A model generated the notes under the pieces. It saw only the letters and a list, made by a program, of their open reading frames with translations, had not been told where the DNA came from and searched no databases. Both the position numbers and the translations under genes were made by a program. This document shows positions 34,401 to 46,113 of a stretch of 64,000 bases of DNA, piece by piece. Source of the DNA: Hydractinia symbiolongicarpus (Eukaryota; Cnidaria; Hydrozoa; Anthoathecata; Hydractiniidae); assembly GCF_029227915.1 (NCBI RefSeq), contig NC_079876.1, forward strand, positions 14,570,001-14,634,000. The letters run 5' to 3'. Positions within the stretch are counted from its first letter, which is position 1. The number at the start of each line of letters is the position of its first letter.

Positions 34401-37400
34401 AGAATAAAAAACACTAGAAACATTAAAAAAAACTAAACAAGAAGGATGTAAAAAATATTAAAAAAACAACATCCTCACCTGTAAACACGGGATATATATC
34501 GGGTTCAAACCTTCGCTTCCCAGACGTACAGGTACAAGTATAAGAACAGATCTCCAAGATTTATCCTGATATGTTGGTTCATAACAGTTTTTAAAATTTC
34601 TGCATAGTCTTGCTACGTCTTCTTTGTATACTGTAAACAAAATATGGATATGTAAACAAACGAAAACAAGAAATAAATAAACAAACCAAACAGAAATACT
34701 GTATAATCCCTTATAAGTTGAATTCCCGATAACTGGAATTCCTGATAAGTTGAATTCCTGATAAGTTGAATTCCTGATAACTCGAATTCCCAATAAGTTA
34801 AATTTCTGATAACTCGAATTCCGGAAAAGTCGAATTCCTGATAAGTTGAATTCCTACTAAGTTGAATTCCCGATAACTCTAATTTCCGATAACGTGAAGC
34901 CACAATAAGTTGAAATCCTGATAAGTCAAATCCCTGAGAGCTCGAATCCCTGATAACTCGAATTTCCAATAACTTAGTTTTTAAATTCCCCCTAAACCTT
35001 TACTAACACTACCTTAATGTTTATATTGTTTCTAACCGTGGGTTTAATTAGAAAACACTTACTCGTGCAGTCTTGAGCAACATACACACATAACGTTTCC
35101 AAGCCAGGGTGTGGTGTAGTATTTACAGCAACTCTAAATCATAACAAAGGTTATGAATTCTATGTTTATTGAGGCACATTGGAACATACATTGGAACATA
35201 CATGTGTGTATGGAGGAAATCCATAGTACACACGCCATAGCGCTGTCTTTGTGTCTCAAAAGTTAAAGGCTTAACCATTCCCTATAAAGTCAATTGTCTT
35301 GTTGGTTAGGTGGAGGCTTATTAATACGATGGCTATTTCCCTTGTAGCTGAAACAATTTAGAACTGTCTTTTTTTCTAGCAACAAACTTGGTGTTTTTAA
35401 AAGGAAGGAGACAGTTGTAATTATAACTAAGAAATCATTGTATTTACAAAGTTTTTGAAAAATAACTTAGCATGCATGTAGCAAGAAGTACATGTCAGTT
35501 ATTATAGGTATACAGAATTAGAATTTGGATAGTGTGAAGGAAACCAATATAGGATATAGGAAAATTTTTATGCTATTTAGGAGATTTTAGAAGATTAATA
35601 TTTCATTTTTCCCCCTCCCCCTCTCCCCCTAAAAAACTGGAACAAAATGGAAAAAAATTGGCATTTTTCCTGGATAATATAAGTAAACTTACCCCAATGC
35701 ATATGCTACAGAGTTAGGTCCATACCAGTCGCCTGCCTTTTTTCCGCAAGCTTCTGCAATACGAACTAACTCATGCAGTGAAAATGGACTGTAATCGCTA
35801 TCTTCATCATTAAAGAATCGAACAATCTAAGAAGTTAAAAATTTTAAATATTTTTCAAATAAAAAAAAAATCAATAAAAAAAATCAATAAAAATAAAATG
35901 AAGTTATGTACCATTCTGTATATAAAATTTTTTTCAGTAGCTCTTTGTGACGTTCGCCATCCTAATAAAAAAATATGATATCAAATATTGAAAACCAGTT
36001 ATAATTACTAAGAAATAAATTCACACTTTTTAAAACAAATGGAATTTTGAGTAATCAATTAGAAATCAGTCTTTCAATTGGTCGAAAAACAACAGAAATG
36101 TACTTTTGTTTTCTTTTTCTAAAGATTCTACTTTCGCAAAATATTTCAAGAGTTCCGTGAAGTTTCGATCTGTTCACAAGTTTGTGCTTTTAAAAATTCC
36201 TTTCCACAATTTTTGGGTCATTTCAAAAAGTGTGTGCTTATAGGGATTCTAAAAAGCTTTAGTTACACATAACCTTTGCTACTTTTACGGTGGTGTGAAG
36301 TTTCACTTTGCCTAGCACATGCAACCTCTTGTAGACAATGTATTGTCATAAATAGAAATACTGGGATACCTTCCTTAAGCATGTGTATTAAAATAGCATT
36401 CGCCAGTAACATTTGTCCAGTTCGTAACATACAACCCCAACCTCCATCAGAAGTAATATTTGAGTTTGCTAACTGAGAAAAATGTTTACGATAAGTTAAC
36501 CATATTAAAGATGAAAAGTCTTCAAAGAATTGATCTAAACTTAAGATTTTATGTCTGTCTTGAATTTCTCTATCATCCGATGCCAGTTCTGAAAATACAA
36601 AAAAACTGTAGTTGAAAACAGTAGAATTTAAAACAGGCTGCAGTTACCACAATGCAAAATCATTTTTCTTCTGAATACGTATCTCTACACATATTTTTTT
36701 ATTCCTCGTACGTTTATGTATAATAATATTATGAAAACTGTGAGTATCAGCTAGTTTTCTATACTAATATATTAATAAGAAGATGTGTTAATTTTCCTTT
36801 GATACAGTCAAAATACAAAATATTGTTTTATTTGTTAACTGCCTCGATGTTATGACACAACGTCAACAAACTTAGACTAACGTCAATTCATAAAATCTTA
36901 TATAATAATAAGCCAGTTCCGTGTCTCTGTGACAGGCAAAGTTGATATGCTTATTTTTCTTTGATGTCGCCGAAAAATGTTAAATTTTCTGATGTTATGG
37001 TGCGACGTCAATAATACTACTTTAACGTCAATATCTTTTATTAAATTAATGAAGCCATTACAGTGCACCTAAAACTTTAAGGCAAAATAACTTGGAAACG
37101 AGGTGTTGACGTCAATGACTTTTCACCGCGTGGGTAACTAGGGACCACCTAGGACCAATTTGGGTAATATTCCCAAACCTGGGTCCCCAACTCCATTTTG
37201 GAATGGATGGGTTAATGACGTCATCAAAAAACATTCAAACCATAACATCTCTGCAACCGTTTATCAAAAGTACATGATCCTATACATTTTCTTCATCAGC
37301 GTTTTAAAATCTATAGGATAAAGGCAACAGGTATACAAACTTCTTAAAAAAATTTAAGGTTTCGACGGGCCATTGCTGACGTCAGCAAAACTTTTATACC

Positions 37401-40400
37401 CTTATATCTCATTAACCGGTCATCAAAAGCGCATGATCATATACATTTTCCTGATCAGCATTTTAAGCTCTACACAATAGAGCCAACGTGAAAACAAGGT
37501 TCTAAATTATTTTTTTTATAGATGGGTTGTTAACGTCAACAAAATTTAAATGTCGGTTCTTTTTCGTTTTTAATCTGCAAAAGTGGATTTTTCCATGGGC
37601 TTTATTGACTAGTAAGTTTAGTAAAGCCATTGTATTGCACTTTTAAGTTTGAGGCCAAATATCTTAGAAATAGCTGGGTGAAAATACCTGATTTTATCTC
37701 CTGTGTGGGTAACTAGAGATTGGCTGAGATCAAAATAAGACCTAAGCTGGGTTTAAACCATCCGTTTCAGAACAGATATCTCCCTAACTGTTCGTTGAAG
37801 GAATATGATCCGATATATTAATTTTAACAGAGTTTTAAACTCTTAGCAATACAATCAACAGGTTAAAAAACTTATTTATGCAGTGCTAACAGCATCAACA
37901 TTTCTGAAAACTCATATATTTGCCATTGTTCTTCTGGCTTAATGACTAGTACACAATATGCGAAATGTAGTCTGTGCAGTATTACTTTACAATTCACATA
38001 AATAAGATATTAGGTTGTCATATGATGCATTTTTAAGAAAAAAATAATGTACTTTAGCGTACACCAGAGAACTCAGGCATTCTACTGAAATGACTGACAT
38101 ACATTTAATTGGTTTTAAACCATGCTTTTTGATATTTTGATTTTATTTATGTGGTTTCAATGTGAAATGAAATAAAAAAATAATCCCTTTAATGTGATTG
38201 GAATTTTAAAAATTTTGAGTGTAGTGTAAATTTATGTCAAAATATTGTCTTAAAGTTTGTTTACCTAAATTTTTTATGTGGTAGCAACGGCCCAAAAACC
38301 AGATTGGCAACTCTTCTTTGAAAGTAGGTTTGTACTGAACATTGAAACCTAAATAAAATAAAAGTGCAAACAACAATTTGATAAAACAATAAACCTGCAA
38401 AATTAAAAAAGAAGTATATAGTATAAAGTATATAGTAAAGTATACAAATGCTGACATGCCAACTAGTGTCCATAACTTGTAATCACCTAACTATGAGATG
38501 TCAAGAAAAAGGTTGATATGGATGATTGTTACCTGTCTGAAATTGTGCAAGTGGGCAAATGGGTTTTTAGGCATTCTGATTGGCTTATTACTCTTGACAA
38601 TGGACCAATATGAAGCATTATTGCCGTCATCAAGAAAAATGGTAGCTTAAAATGTAAACAAGCACAAAAAACTAATTTCAAGAAGCATTAGAAATGATTA
38701 TATATCTAACTCCTGCAATGCATTAAAGCCTAGTTCCAGCCAACGTATTTATTACTAAACATTTTTTTACTAATCTCATAAATGAGTTTATTTTCATTTA
38801 ATGCAGTGAGATTATGTGTTTACTCTGAACTTAATGTTTGAATGAAAGTTAAGATTTATGACTTATAAGTATGGATGTGGACAGCGAGAAAATTTGAACT
38901 TTACCAAAAGCTAATTTTTTTAAAAAAATAAACACCCCCTACTTTTCTCTTTCGTGATTTTTACCTTATATCCATTGCCAGCTTTATCATAGAGTTAGGG
39001 GCAGAGTCTCACCAGCTCAGACAGTGCTTTCTCTGCTACTATTCCTACTTTAGATTTCATCACGTATCATTATTTTCGTTTTTCGTCACTGTTGTTGTTC
39101 ATTTACTAGTGCAATGCTCCCATGAAAGACACTCTCACTTTAAGCATTTGCGATAAAAACAAAGATTTCTTTGTTGCTGAATAAATTCCTGTTAAACACA
39201 TGATTTTAATATCAAAGCTTTTTGATAATGAATACATGCATAAACATATGTTTATTGCAGGTAAAACCATCCATGCCTTTATTTTTAGTATTCCCACCTA
39301 TAAGTTTAACTTTAAAACTTGGTGGGAACTAGGCATTTTCAATAAAAACATTTTCATAGGATAGAAACAACAATGTCAAGTTTAACTGGTAAAATAACCA
39401 GGGTTAGCAACATTCTGTTTGGATGCTTTTTTGACATCTAGTTAACTAAGCTGCATTGTTAATAAAAAACGATTATCTGATATCCAACAAAATTCTAAAT
39501 ACATGACAACAATTTTAAAACAAATGCGTCCCCCAATTTTCAGATTGATTACTTTAGGAAAACAATTTGTTTTAAAATTTGTTTCGGAATTTAAATTAAG
39601 GGCTAAATAACTTGGAAATGGGTGGCAATAACAATGAAGTAACTCAGTTAAAAACATTTCGGGCTTTAGGAACCATGTCCTTTAGGAATCATTAAAACGG
39701 GATTGCAGAAAGTGATAACCTTACTGTAGATTGGTTAAACTATCAAACCAGGATTGAAAGTGAAGTACTTGGCTCAGCAGCTAGAAGAGTAGATAGGAGG
39801 ACAGGCAGATCAAAGGTCTTTCTGTTTGAAACTTATTGGTAGGTGCATTACTGCAAAGCTAGCTATATGCAACTATCTTGTTTTGTTAACTTTTGAGTTA
39901 TTTGTGAATTTTTTAAATTATAAGGGAGACAACATGTACAATGGGAAAGCCTATCTGTCTTTCATCCCTAGTGGGTGTGTTGTGTGTTTTGTGATTCATC
40001 ACAATGCATCAGTTAGGCTGAACCTATGTACAAACCAGGGATCCAGTGCATCAGATCCAGTCATTCGTCCAGGCATCAATCGAATACCCGAACTAGGGAT
40101 TTTTGAGGTTTTCGCTCTTGGTTGGCGCGTCTCCTAATCAGAGATAGTTTTTAGCTTTAGTTGGGATCAGCTAAAGTATATTTGTGGATTTAACCATACC
40201 AAATTAGATGTTTTACGGTCAGATTGGCTGGAACTGTTCTTCACTTTGGTTGACATCCAGGCTACTTGTGAAGTAATCAACCAAAGCATTAAGCTTAACA
40301 AACGTTATAAGGCACGGAAAATGTTGTTTTGTCAGTTACTTTAGGTTTATCAATTGTAACCAATACTGGCTGTGCATTCCAAATTCGAAAACTAGAACAC

Positions 40401-43400
40401 ATTTATGACAGTCAAGCTTGGTTTGGGCCGGTGTACCGTAGCACCAAATGTTTTTCTTTTAGTTCAGAACTCTCCCATTTGGTCCTATTCAAAAGTACAT
40501 TACAGATGGTGTGGATCAGTCACTAGACGGCTGCTGCTTTTTAGTATGCTGTGATGATGACGGGAAAATGTTATGGGAAACTGCTCGATCATATGGAATG
40601 GAGCCACCACAGACAATAATTTTTGTGTTTGGGACAACGTTGATTGAGGAAGCAAGACAGGTCCCCGGATTTGAAGCAGTGCCAGTGCCTGTGATAAACA
40701 TTTTGATGGAGTATGGGAACAACTACCTAGTATATACAAATGCATTATTTCTTTTGCTTAATTTCTATATAACTAGGTCTTTCGATCATACTAATCAGCT
40801 AATTGCCATACAATTTTTATTAAAACACCAAGTTCTAATTCAATTTTAAAGTTGTGTATATACATTTAACTAATTTATGACAAAGTTTTTTTAGAAAAAC
40901 ATTAGGAAAAACAATAAGAATTTTTTTGTAATTAGGCAATTGTATTTTTTTAAGGGTTCGGTGGAATCAAAATATGGGAATACTGGTAGTGTCACAAGTT
41001 TTGATCAAAATCTTGGTAATGACGCAATTTATGATCAAAATATCTCTGTAAGTTATGTTTTTTTAAAGCAAAGTGGACTAGCAACTACTCATTAATATTG
41101 CACAACCATGTACATCATATCTTCTAGTAAGTCACCTCACATTAATTTTGTTATAATTGTTACTTTTTTCTTAGACTCCTGAAGCACCTGAAATCTTTTC
41201 AAATCCTCTCATCAATAACCAGACAGAAGATGCTTCTGTAAGCATTTTTATAAGTAAAGCATAAAGAAATTTATTCAGACCTAGCACAAAATTGAGTAAA
41301 GTTCTACAAAGAAAAAATATGTGACAATGTGTCAATTTTACGTAGGGATTTAATTTAGTGAATTGGTTGTTGGCAATGCAATTTGCTTTTATATTTTGAT
41401 AGCTGTCTGTGAGACAAGATAATAATGTAAAGACATCAACCCCACATAGCAAGGTATACTTTGTGTATTTTTTTTAATTTTAAAAAAATTAAGAAAATTT
41501 AGTGTTTATAGAAATATAATAAATGGTGGGATAATAGAAATTGTCTTGTAATTTTGGAAGATTCAAAAGGATAACAAAAAACAGTGCTGGCTTCATTCTG
41601 CAAAGATATTAGCAAAACAACCTAATCCAGAGTTATTTTACGATGAAAATGCATCTGCTCCAAAAGGTCTAACAGAAAGTTGTGTATTTTTGGTAGATTT
41701 ATCACCAACCCATATATGTGATGTTTGGCTGATGATAAAGGTGTCTATAAATATGAAGGGTCACCAACAACAGCTTTTTATTTCAACAATGGAGAATGTA
41801 TCATATGTCACAGACTTGGTGACAAATGGGTCATTAAGAGACCTGTTGGCAAAAAATATATTGATGAGTCAGTTGGGGATCAGTGTGTTTTTATAATATA
41901 TCGAACATATCGTCAACACATAGTTGAAACCAATTATACAAATGTGATATGTTGTGTGAAATCCTTTTAATCGAATGAGTTTTTGAGATATTGTTTGTAT
42001 ATCAATGAATGGAGTGAAAAAGATGGAACTGCTTTCCAAAGAGCTTGTCATGGTAACGCTAGAACATTAAATGTTTTGTACTGCATGCCATGAAAGAATT
42101 TGTAAAAATTGGTGAGAAACCAAGAGATGTACAGTATTATGAAAAGGCTTGTTAACATCGTGGTTTGTGTTTATTTTATGTTACCCACAAACCACGATGG
42201 CCCATGATGCGTATTTTTTTAACAATCGTGGACCTCATGATCATGTTTCGTGGACTACACAAACAAAAATTAAACATTACACAGTAAATCAATTAAATCA
42301 AAAACCAACGGCCAAAAAAATAAATTAACACTTGTTGTCTTAATTTGTTCTCATAAGCTAGCTAAATAATAGATTTTAATCATTCGTGAATCAAAACGCG
42401 ATTAAAAAACATTTCTATCACCGCTTTTCGTTTATAAACTTTTATAATGCGATCTAAAAAACATTTCTATTGCTGCTTCTCGTTCTTAAACTTTAAAATG
42501 CATTCTAAAAAACATTTCTATTGTCGTTCTTCTTTCTTAAACTTTTAAAACGCGATGTAAAAGCATTTCTATCGCCGCTATTCGTTTTAAACTTTTAAAA
42601 TGCGATCTAAAAAAACATTTCTATCGCCGCTTTTTGTTTTTAAACTTTTAAAATGCTATCTAAGAAAATACTTCCAACGCCGCTTTTCGTTTTTAAAATT
42701 TTAAAATGCAATCTAAAAAAGCATTTCTATCACCGCAGAAAAAAAATTCAACTTTTCTAGACAAATGACATTTCGTAAAAATACAATATTTATCTGTTGA
42801 GAATGAAATCTGTTGAGAATGAAATACGGATGTGCTATGATAAATATTCACCTATATGTATACACACCATCCGGATAAATTATCTGAGTTCATCACTAAC
42901 ATATTGCCGCACATAGTGTAGTGGGTTCGTCTGCGGCTCCTAGTTCTGGGGACCGCGGATCAAATCCCACTCACTGCTTGGCAGTACGTAAGTCATGAAC
43001 AAAGTAGTTCTTCTTCAATGTAATAGAAGATATGTTTTGAAAACCAGGCAATGTTGGTCGCAAAGCAAATTTTACACAAAGAAAAAGATTATCTACCACT
43101 CTGATTATTGTTCAACAAAGAGTAGAAGAAGAAGAAAGTAACGGAAGTGGGATAACATCTCTAATTGTCAGGCGGGGAAAAGGTTAAGAATTCACTTGCC
43201 AACAGAAAAAGGAAACCAACCTTTGGAGAATTGATCCTAAGCATAAGAAGTCAAAACCAATGGTCTTGCGCCTTAAATTGCAACACAAGCTGGTAACAAG
43301 GTAAGTTTTAAAATATTACTTTAAAGAAAGTAATTTTCGAGAGAGGAAATTATTACAATATTTTTTATGTTTACAAATATTTTTGGGAATCTGATCAAAA

Positions 43401-46113
43401 ATAAATTATTTTTCATAATATTTCCAGAATTAGGCCTTAATGTCATTTGTTAGTCTAAAAGCTAAAAAGCATGATTTTGAAAAAAAGCGCAAGAACCTAA
43501 GAACAACACAGCAATTAGGTTAATTATTTTTTTATTATCTTCATTTAAGGTGTGCGTCTGCAACTGTGTTACACCAATCGATAAAAACGAAAGAGTGATT
43601 GTGAAATCACATGGTGTAATCTCATACACAGACAAGCAGGGAAGGCTTCAAAAGCGTGAAGGGCTGGTTTATCTTCACTTTTTGGAAGATTGTTTAAAAG
43701 AGTACTTTGCAGAATTTGAGTACTAAAACATCGAGGTTCCTGTTGACACTAACAAATTATTGGAAGCTGACGAAAAACGTTTTTTGAAATTGCTTGGCGT
43801 AGTGATATAATGACCTTAATTTCTAGTTTGCTTTGTTCTTACTTCACTTTGAGCCTCGATTCAAACAAAGATCAAATATAAATCGTTGTAGCAGGTTATT
43901 TTTATATTTTTGAAAATTTGGTTAGTATTTCAAATATTTTATCGACTTTCTGTCGAATGTTTTTTTAAAAGCATCAAAGAAAATAAGTCAGGAAGTGTCT
44001 ATTGAAGTTTCCATTTTCTTTTTTGTTGATATTATATTATTAGTAGTATATATATGATATATAAAAAGTTGTAGATTATAATATTGAAAATATCTCCTAT
44101 AAAAATATTTTAACTGGTTTTGTCATCTGAAATTCAAGGCTATAATGAAAGTCACAGGAAAAACACAGCAGAGAAAAGCTGAAAAGAGTCAGGGACCCGA
44201 GCTACAATTGCCTAGGGTAGTCAAAAAAATAGTCTAAAGGGTCGTTCCCGTTTGACTGCATTTTCCGCTATAGCGTCGAAAGCTAATTTTTTTTTAGCGT
44301 GTGTGCACTTAGGCAAAATTAGAGATTTTGTTTCATAAGCTTTTTGCGCTAAACACGTTTTTTGTATACTGAGTTGCTAAGGGCTGAGGCTGAGATTTGG
44401 CTCAAAAACTAAGCAACCACTAAGCAACCGGTCATGCTGAAAATTTGGAAAGTTAAGCAATTCAGGCCTAAATCTGGGTAATCTAACGAAAACCTGCAGT
44501 TTCTAAAAAAGCCTGGGACGTTTTCAACTTCGAGAATAATAAACCAGCTATGGCCCTCCTGAACAAGCTAGCCAGTAGGAGACGTGGGTCTCCTACTGGC
44601 TAGCTTGATGATATTTCCTACCACTAGGAAATCGGAAGAGTAAGGCGGGGAAAATTACAGCACTTTTTGATTGGTTACTTCTATGGGGAAACCTTTTCCT
44701 CTTTGATTTTTGAGCGAATGGTTTCACTCACCCAAACAAACATACAGCGCTAGGTTTGTGCTAATTGGTTGATTTGATTAGTAGTAAGTTGGCAGTTGGC
44801 TGGTTCTAGATAGGTGATTCTGGCTGGTTCTGGATGATTCTGGCTGGTTTTGGGTGATTCTGGGTGAGTCCGGTGTTTAGCAATGCCTAGTTTACAAAGC
44901 AAAAATCTTCATCAGAAATTATAAAAAGTCTCAAACAGTTGGTTTAGAATCTACTAGTTCATTTAAAGAAATTAACCTTGTGCAAATTATTGTGACATTT
45001 GTCTAAGCGAGAAAGGAATGTCTAAAAATAATTTCATGTATAATAAATTTATCACTTTCCATTTTTTTTATTACTTTAGGAAAACAATTTGTTTTAAAAT
45101 TTGTTTCGGAATTTAAATTAAAGGCTAAATAACTTGGAAATGGGTGGCAATAACTGACGCCATCTCCTGTGTGGGTTACAAGGGACAACACTTTTTACGG
45201 CGTATGCGGCTTATCGGCACCCTCGTGTTACTGAAAATAGTAGCACTCTTATAGACTTAATACTTTCTAACAGTTCTTGTATTTATAAAACTGGTGTCAT
45301 GGATTTAGGCATCAGTGATCACAATTTAGTTTATGTGATCAGAAAATTCAAAAGGCCAAAATTTGAACCTAAAACATGCAAGGTTCGTAGCTACAAGAAC
45401 TTCAGTGAAGAGGCTTTTCTGAAGGACCTCAGGAATTTAGACTGGTCATATTTTAATAATTATGATGACCTTGATAAAGCATGTGAGAAACTGAATAAAA
45501 ATGTTAAAACAGTGGCTGACAAACATGCCCCTTTCAAAACACATAGATTTTCTGGCCGTGTTGAGGCATGGGTCACTGATGAATTAATAATAGCCATCAA
45601 AGAAAGAGACTTCTTGAAACGGAAAGCATCAAAAACAAAATCCATCATAGACTGGGAAGCTTTCAAACAAAAAAGGAACCAGGTAATAGGTCTCAAAAAT
45701 GGACTCAAAAATGAGTACTATAATGACGTTTTGCAGGACTTTGATATAGGTAAGTAAATAGGATTATGAAGAAGAAAGTTGTGTGCCAACAGTTGATGAA
45801 TTAGAGCCCCTGGGGGGGGAAATAAATCTGAATTCTACCCTTCCATCATTGCTGACCTCATTGATCAAGATGAGCTAACAGGTCAGACTGACATAGCTAT
45901 AGAGCTAGCTTGCTGTTTTCTAAATTTGATAGTTTAAAAAAGATTCTCACCATATTTTACATTGTTCCAAGCTGATAAAAATTTCTTTTTTATTTTCTCC
46001 TTGTCGAAAAAGTCATCTTCTGACTCCTCTTCACTCTCTGATTCTGAATTTGTTCTTAACTTTATAATCTGAGATCGTCTAAATTGCTTTGAGGATTTCG
46101 ACTGCTCCGCCAT
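31411..46113 (-). CDS. ATG4: ATG4 autophagy cysteine protease (C/D type), 11 exons, complete
   Basis: Exons, 5' to 3': 46113-45951, 38348-38265, 36588-36370, 35961-35912, 35826-35693, 35133-35063, 34630-34479, 33414-33336, 32572-32496, 32359-32240, 31626-31411. All junctions agree in phase, giving 454 codons plus TAA (human ATG4C: 458 aa). ATG4 trims the C-terminus of Atg8/LC3 proteins and removes them from lipid. Visible in order: acidic N-terminus, [42 protein letters not shown] with catalytic C135, [74 protein letters not shown] with catalytic D325 and H327, then [18 protein letters not shown]. The tail has a basic run ([13 protein letters not shown]) and a terminal EEYVLVD, a likely LC3-interacting motif. 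The KYG codon split across the 7.6 kb intron 1 fixes the first exon. Possible poly(A) signals (AATAAA, minus strand) lie near 31085. Confidence 0.93.
31658..31760 (-). mobile_element. Helitron-like 3' end fragment
   Basis: Minus strand: a hairpin (AACCCCTGGATTTATCCACG region, 31669-31692), then a short spacer and CTAG at 31661-31658. This is the same arrangement as copy B at 13.7 kb. The 5' TC end was not located. It lies in the last ATG4 intron. Confidence 0.5.
32075..32219 (-). mobile_element. Degenerate Helitron-like copy
   Basis: GTCGTTAGTCCGGGAAAAAC at the left and GGCTATTATTATAGAC at the right match the ends of the 13.7 kb copies in the same orientation. The internal TATATCACATTTGTTATTTG resembles TATATCGCATTTGGTATT. 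The 3' hairpin is partly lost. It lies in the last ATG4 intron, directly beside the exon ending at 32240. Confidence 0.5.
34706..34976. repeat. 16-bp tandem array in ATG4 intron
   Basis: Units such as GTTGAATTCCTGATAA, CTCGAATTCCCAATAA and GTCGAATTCCTGATAA follow each other about 17 times with exactly 16-bp spacing. It lies between the ATG4 exons at 34479-34630 and 35063-35133. The repeats create open frames on the minus strand (34969-34613 and 34793-34458) that run into the exon and are not coding in the array. Confidence 0.85.
36900..37900. repeat. Tandem modules of a dispersed repeat family
   Basis: Three to four diverged modules follow each other. The clearest marks are ACTTTAAGGCAAAATAACTT, GGGTAACTAGGGACCACCTA, ATGACGTCATCAAAAAACAT, AAAAGTACATGATCCTATAC and TTTTCTTCATCAGCGTTTTA, repeated in part near 37400-37500 and 37640-37860. 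A further copy lies at 47080-47400, and short pieces at 39540-39640 and 45065-45185. No coding capacity was seen. This is ATG4 intron 1 or 2 sequence (36589-38264 is intron 2). Confidence 0.65.
38349..40450. other. ATG4 intron 1, 3' part: no gene identified
   Basis: Contains a short repeat piece at 39540-39640 (GGAAAACAATTTGTTTTAAA, shared with 45069-45150). Open frames at 39106-39297 and 39826-40137 have no recognisable domain. A CCAAT-rich stretch near 38560-38630 reads open on the minus strand but does not fit the ATG4 splice phase. Nothing here is called as a gene. Confidence 0.4.
40463..42155 (+). pseudogene. Decayed multi-exon gene inside ATG4 intron 1 (family unrecognised)
   Basis: Plus-strand exon-like blocks with splice signals: 40463-about 40730 ([18 protein letters not shown] then [18 protein letters not shown] then [19 protein letters not shown]), about 40956-41050 ([18 protein letters not shown]), 41176-41239 ([18 protein letters not shown]), 41402-41453, and about 41592-42155 ([18 protein letters not shown] then [18 protein letters not shown] then [18 protein letters not shown] then [18 protein letters not shown]). 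The last block needs a frame change near 41720, reads through a TAA near 41968 and shifts again near 42090 before ending at TAA. This indicates decay. I do not recognise a domain; candidates are a lineage-specific repeat-borne gene or an old retrocopy-like insertion. It is antisense to ATG4. Confidence 0.5.
42405..42740. repeat. Tandem repeat, about 58-bp unit, six copies
   Basis: ACATTTCTATCACCGCTTTT, then TCGTTTTTAAACTTTTAAAA and TGCGATCTAAAAA recur about every 58-60 bp with small differences, from about 42405 to 42740. It lies in ATG4 intron 1. Confidence 0.75.
42905..43035 (+). repeat. tRNA-derived SINE, family 2 copy a
   Basis: GTGTAGTGGGTTCGTCTGCG (A-box-like) and GCGGATCAAATCCCACTCAC (B-box-like) are about 40 bp apart, followed by a non-tRNA body with GAACAAAGTAGTTCTTCTTC. 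The same order occurs in reverse at 48640-48770, so this is a dispersed pol III-type element. Confidence 0.65.
43165..43810 (+). pseudogene. Second decayed gene fragment in ATG4 intron 1
   Basis: A first block near 43170-43310 reads [14 protein letters not shown] then, after a frame change, [18 protein letters not shown] with a GTAAGT donor. A second block from about 43550 reads [18 protein letters not shown] then [17 protein letters not shown] then [18 protein letters not shown], meets an in-frame TAA, and continues [18 protein letters not shown] to a final stop at 43810. The unbroken sense before and after the TAA indicates a recent nonsense change. The family is not recognised; it may belong with the pseudogene 1 kb upstream. 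Confidence 0.5.
44564..44607. repeat. Perfect 20-bp inverted repeat (hairpin)
   Basis: CAAGCTAGCCAGTAGGAGAC and its exact reverse complement are separated by GTGG. Both 20-bp arms are perfect, which is striking in old AT-rich intron DNA. It lies in ATG4 intron 1. A weaker relative of the surrounding sequence occurs near 63290-63440. Confidence 0.9.
44610..44790. repeat. Dispersed repeat shared with 63290-63535
   Basis: GAGTAAGGCGGGGAAAATTA and GAATGGTTTCACTCACCCAA match TAGTAAGGTGGGGAAAACTA and GAATGGCCTCGCTTACCCGA near 63315 and 63423, same orientation. Both copies end near GTTGATTT. No terminal structure was resolved. Confidence 0.45.
45200..45757 (+). pseudogene. LINE (non-LTR retrotransposon) endonuclease/linker fragment
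   Basis: The frame includes [16 protein letters not shown], then [19 protein letters not shown], the C-terminal apurinic-endonuclease motif ISDHxxV. It continues with the conserved linker before the reverse transcriptase: [63 protein letters not shown]. This matches ORF2 of the CR1/L2/RTE-like group. It begins after a copy of another repeat (45069-45185), and the reverse transcriptase itself is missing, so it is truncated at both ends. It lies in ATG4 intron 1, antisense to that gene. Confidence 0.8.

Noticed and set aside
38525-38650. Minus-strand open stretch with a GTAACA donor, considered as ATG4 exon 1
   Set aside because: The phase does not fit the exon at 38348, and the true first exon with SAWNNVKYG was found at 45951-46113.
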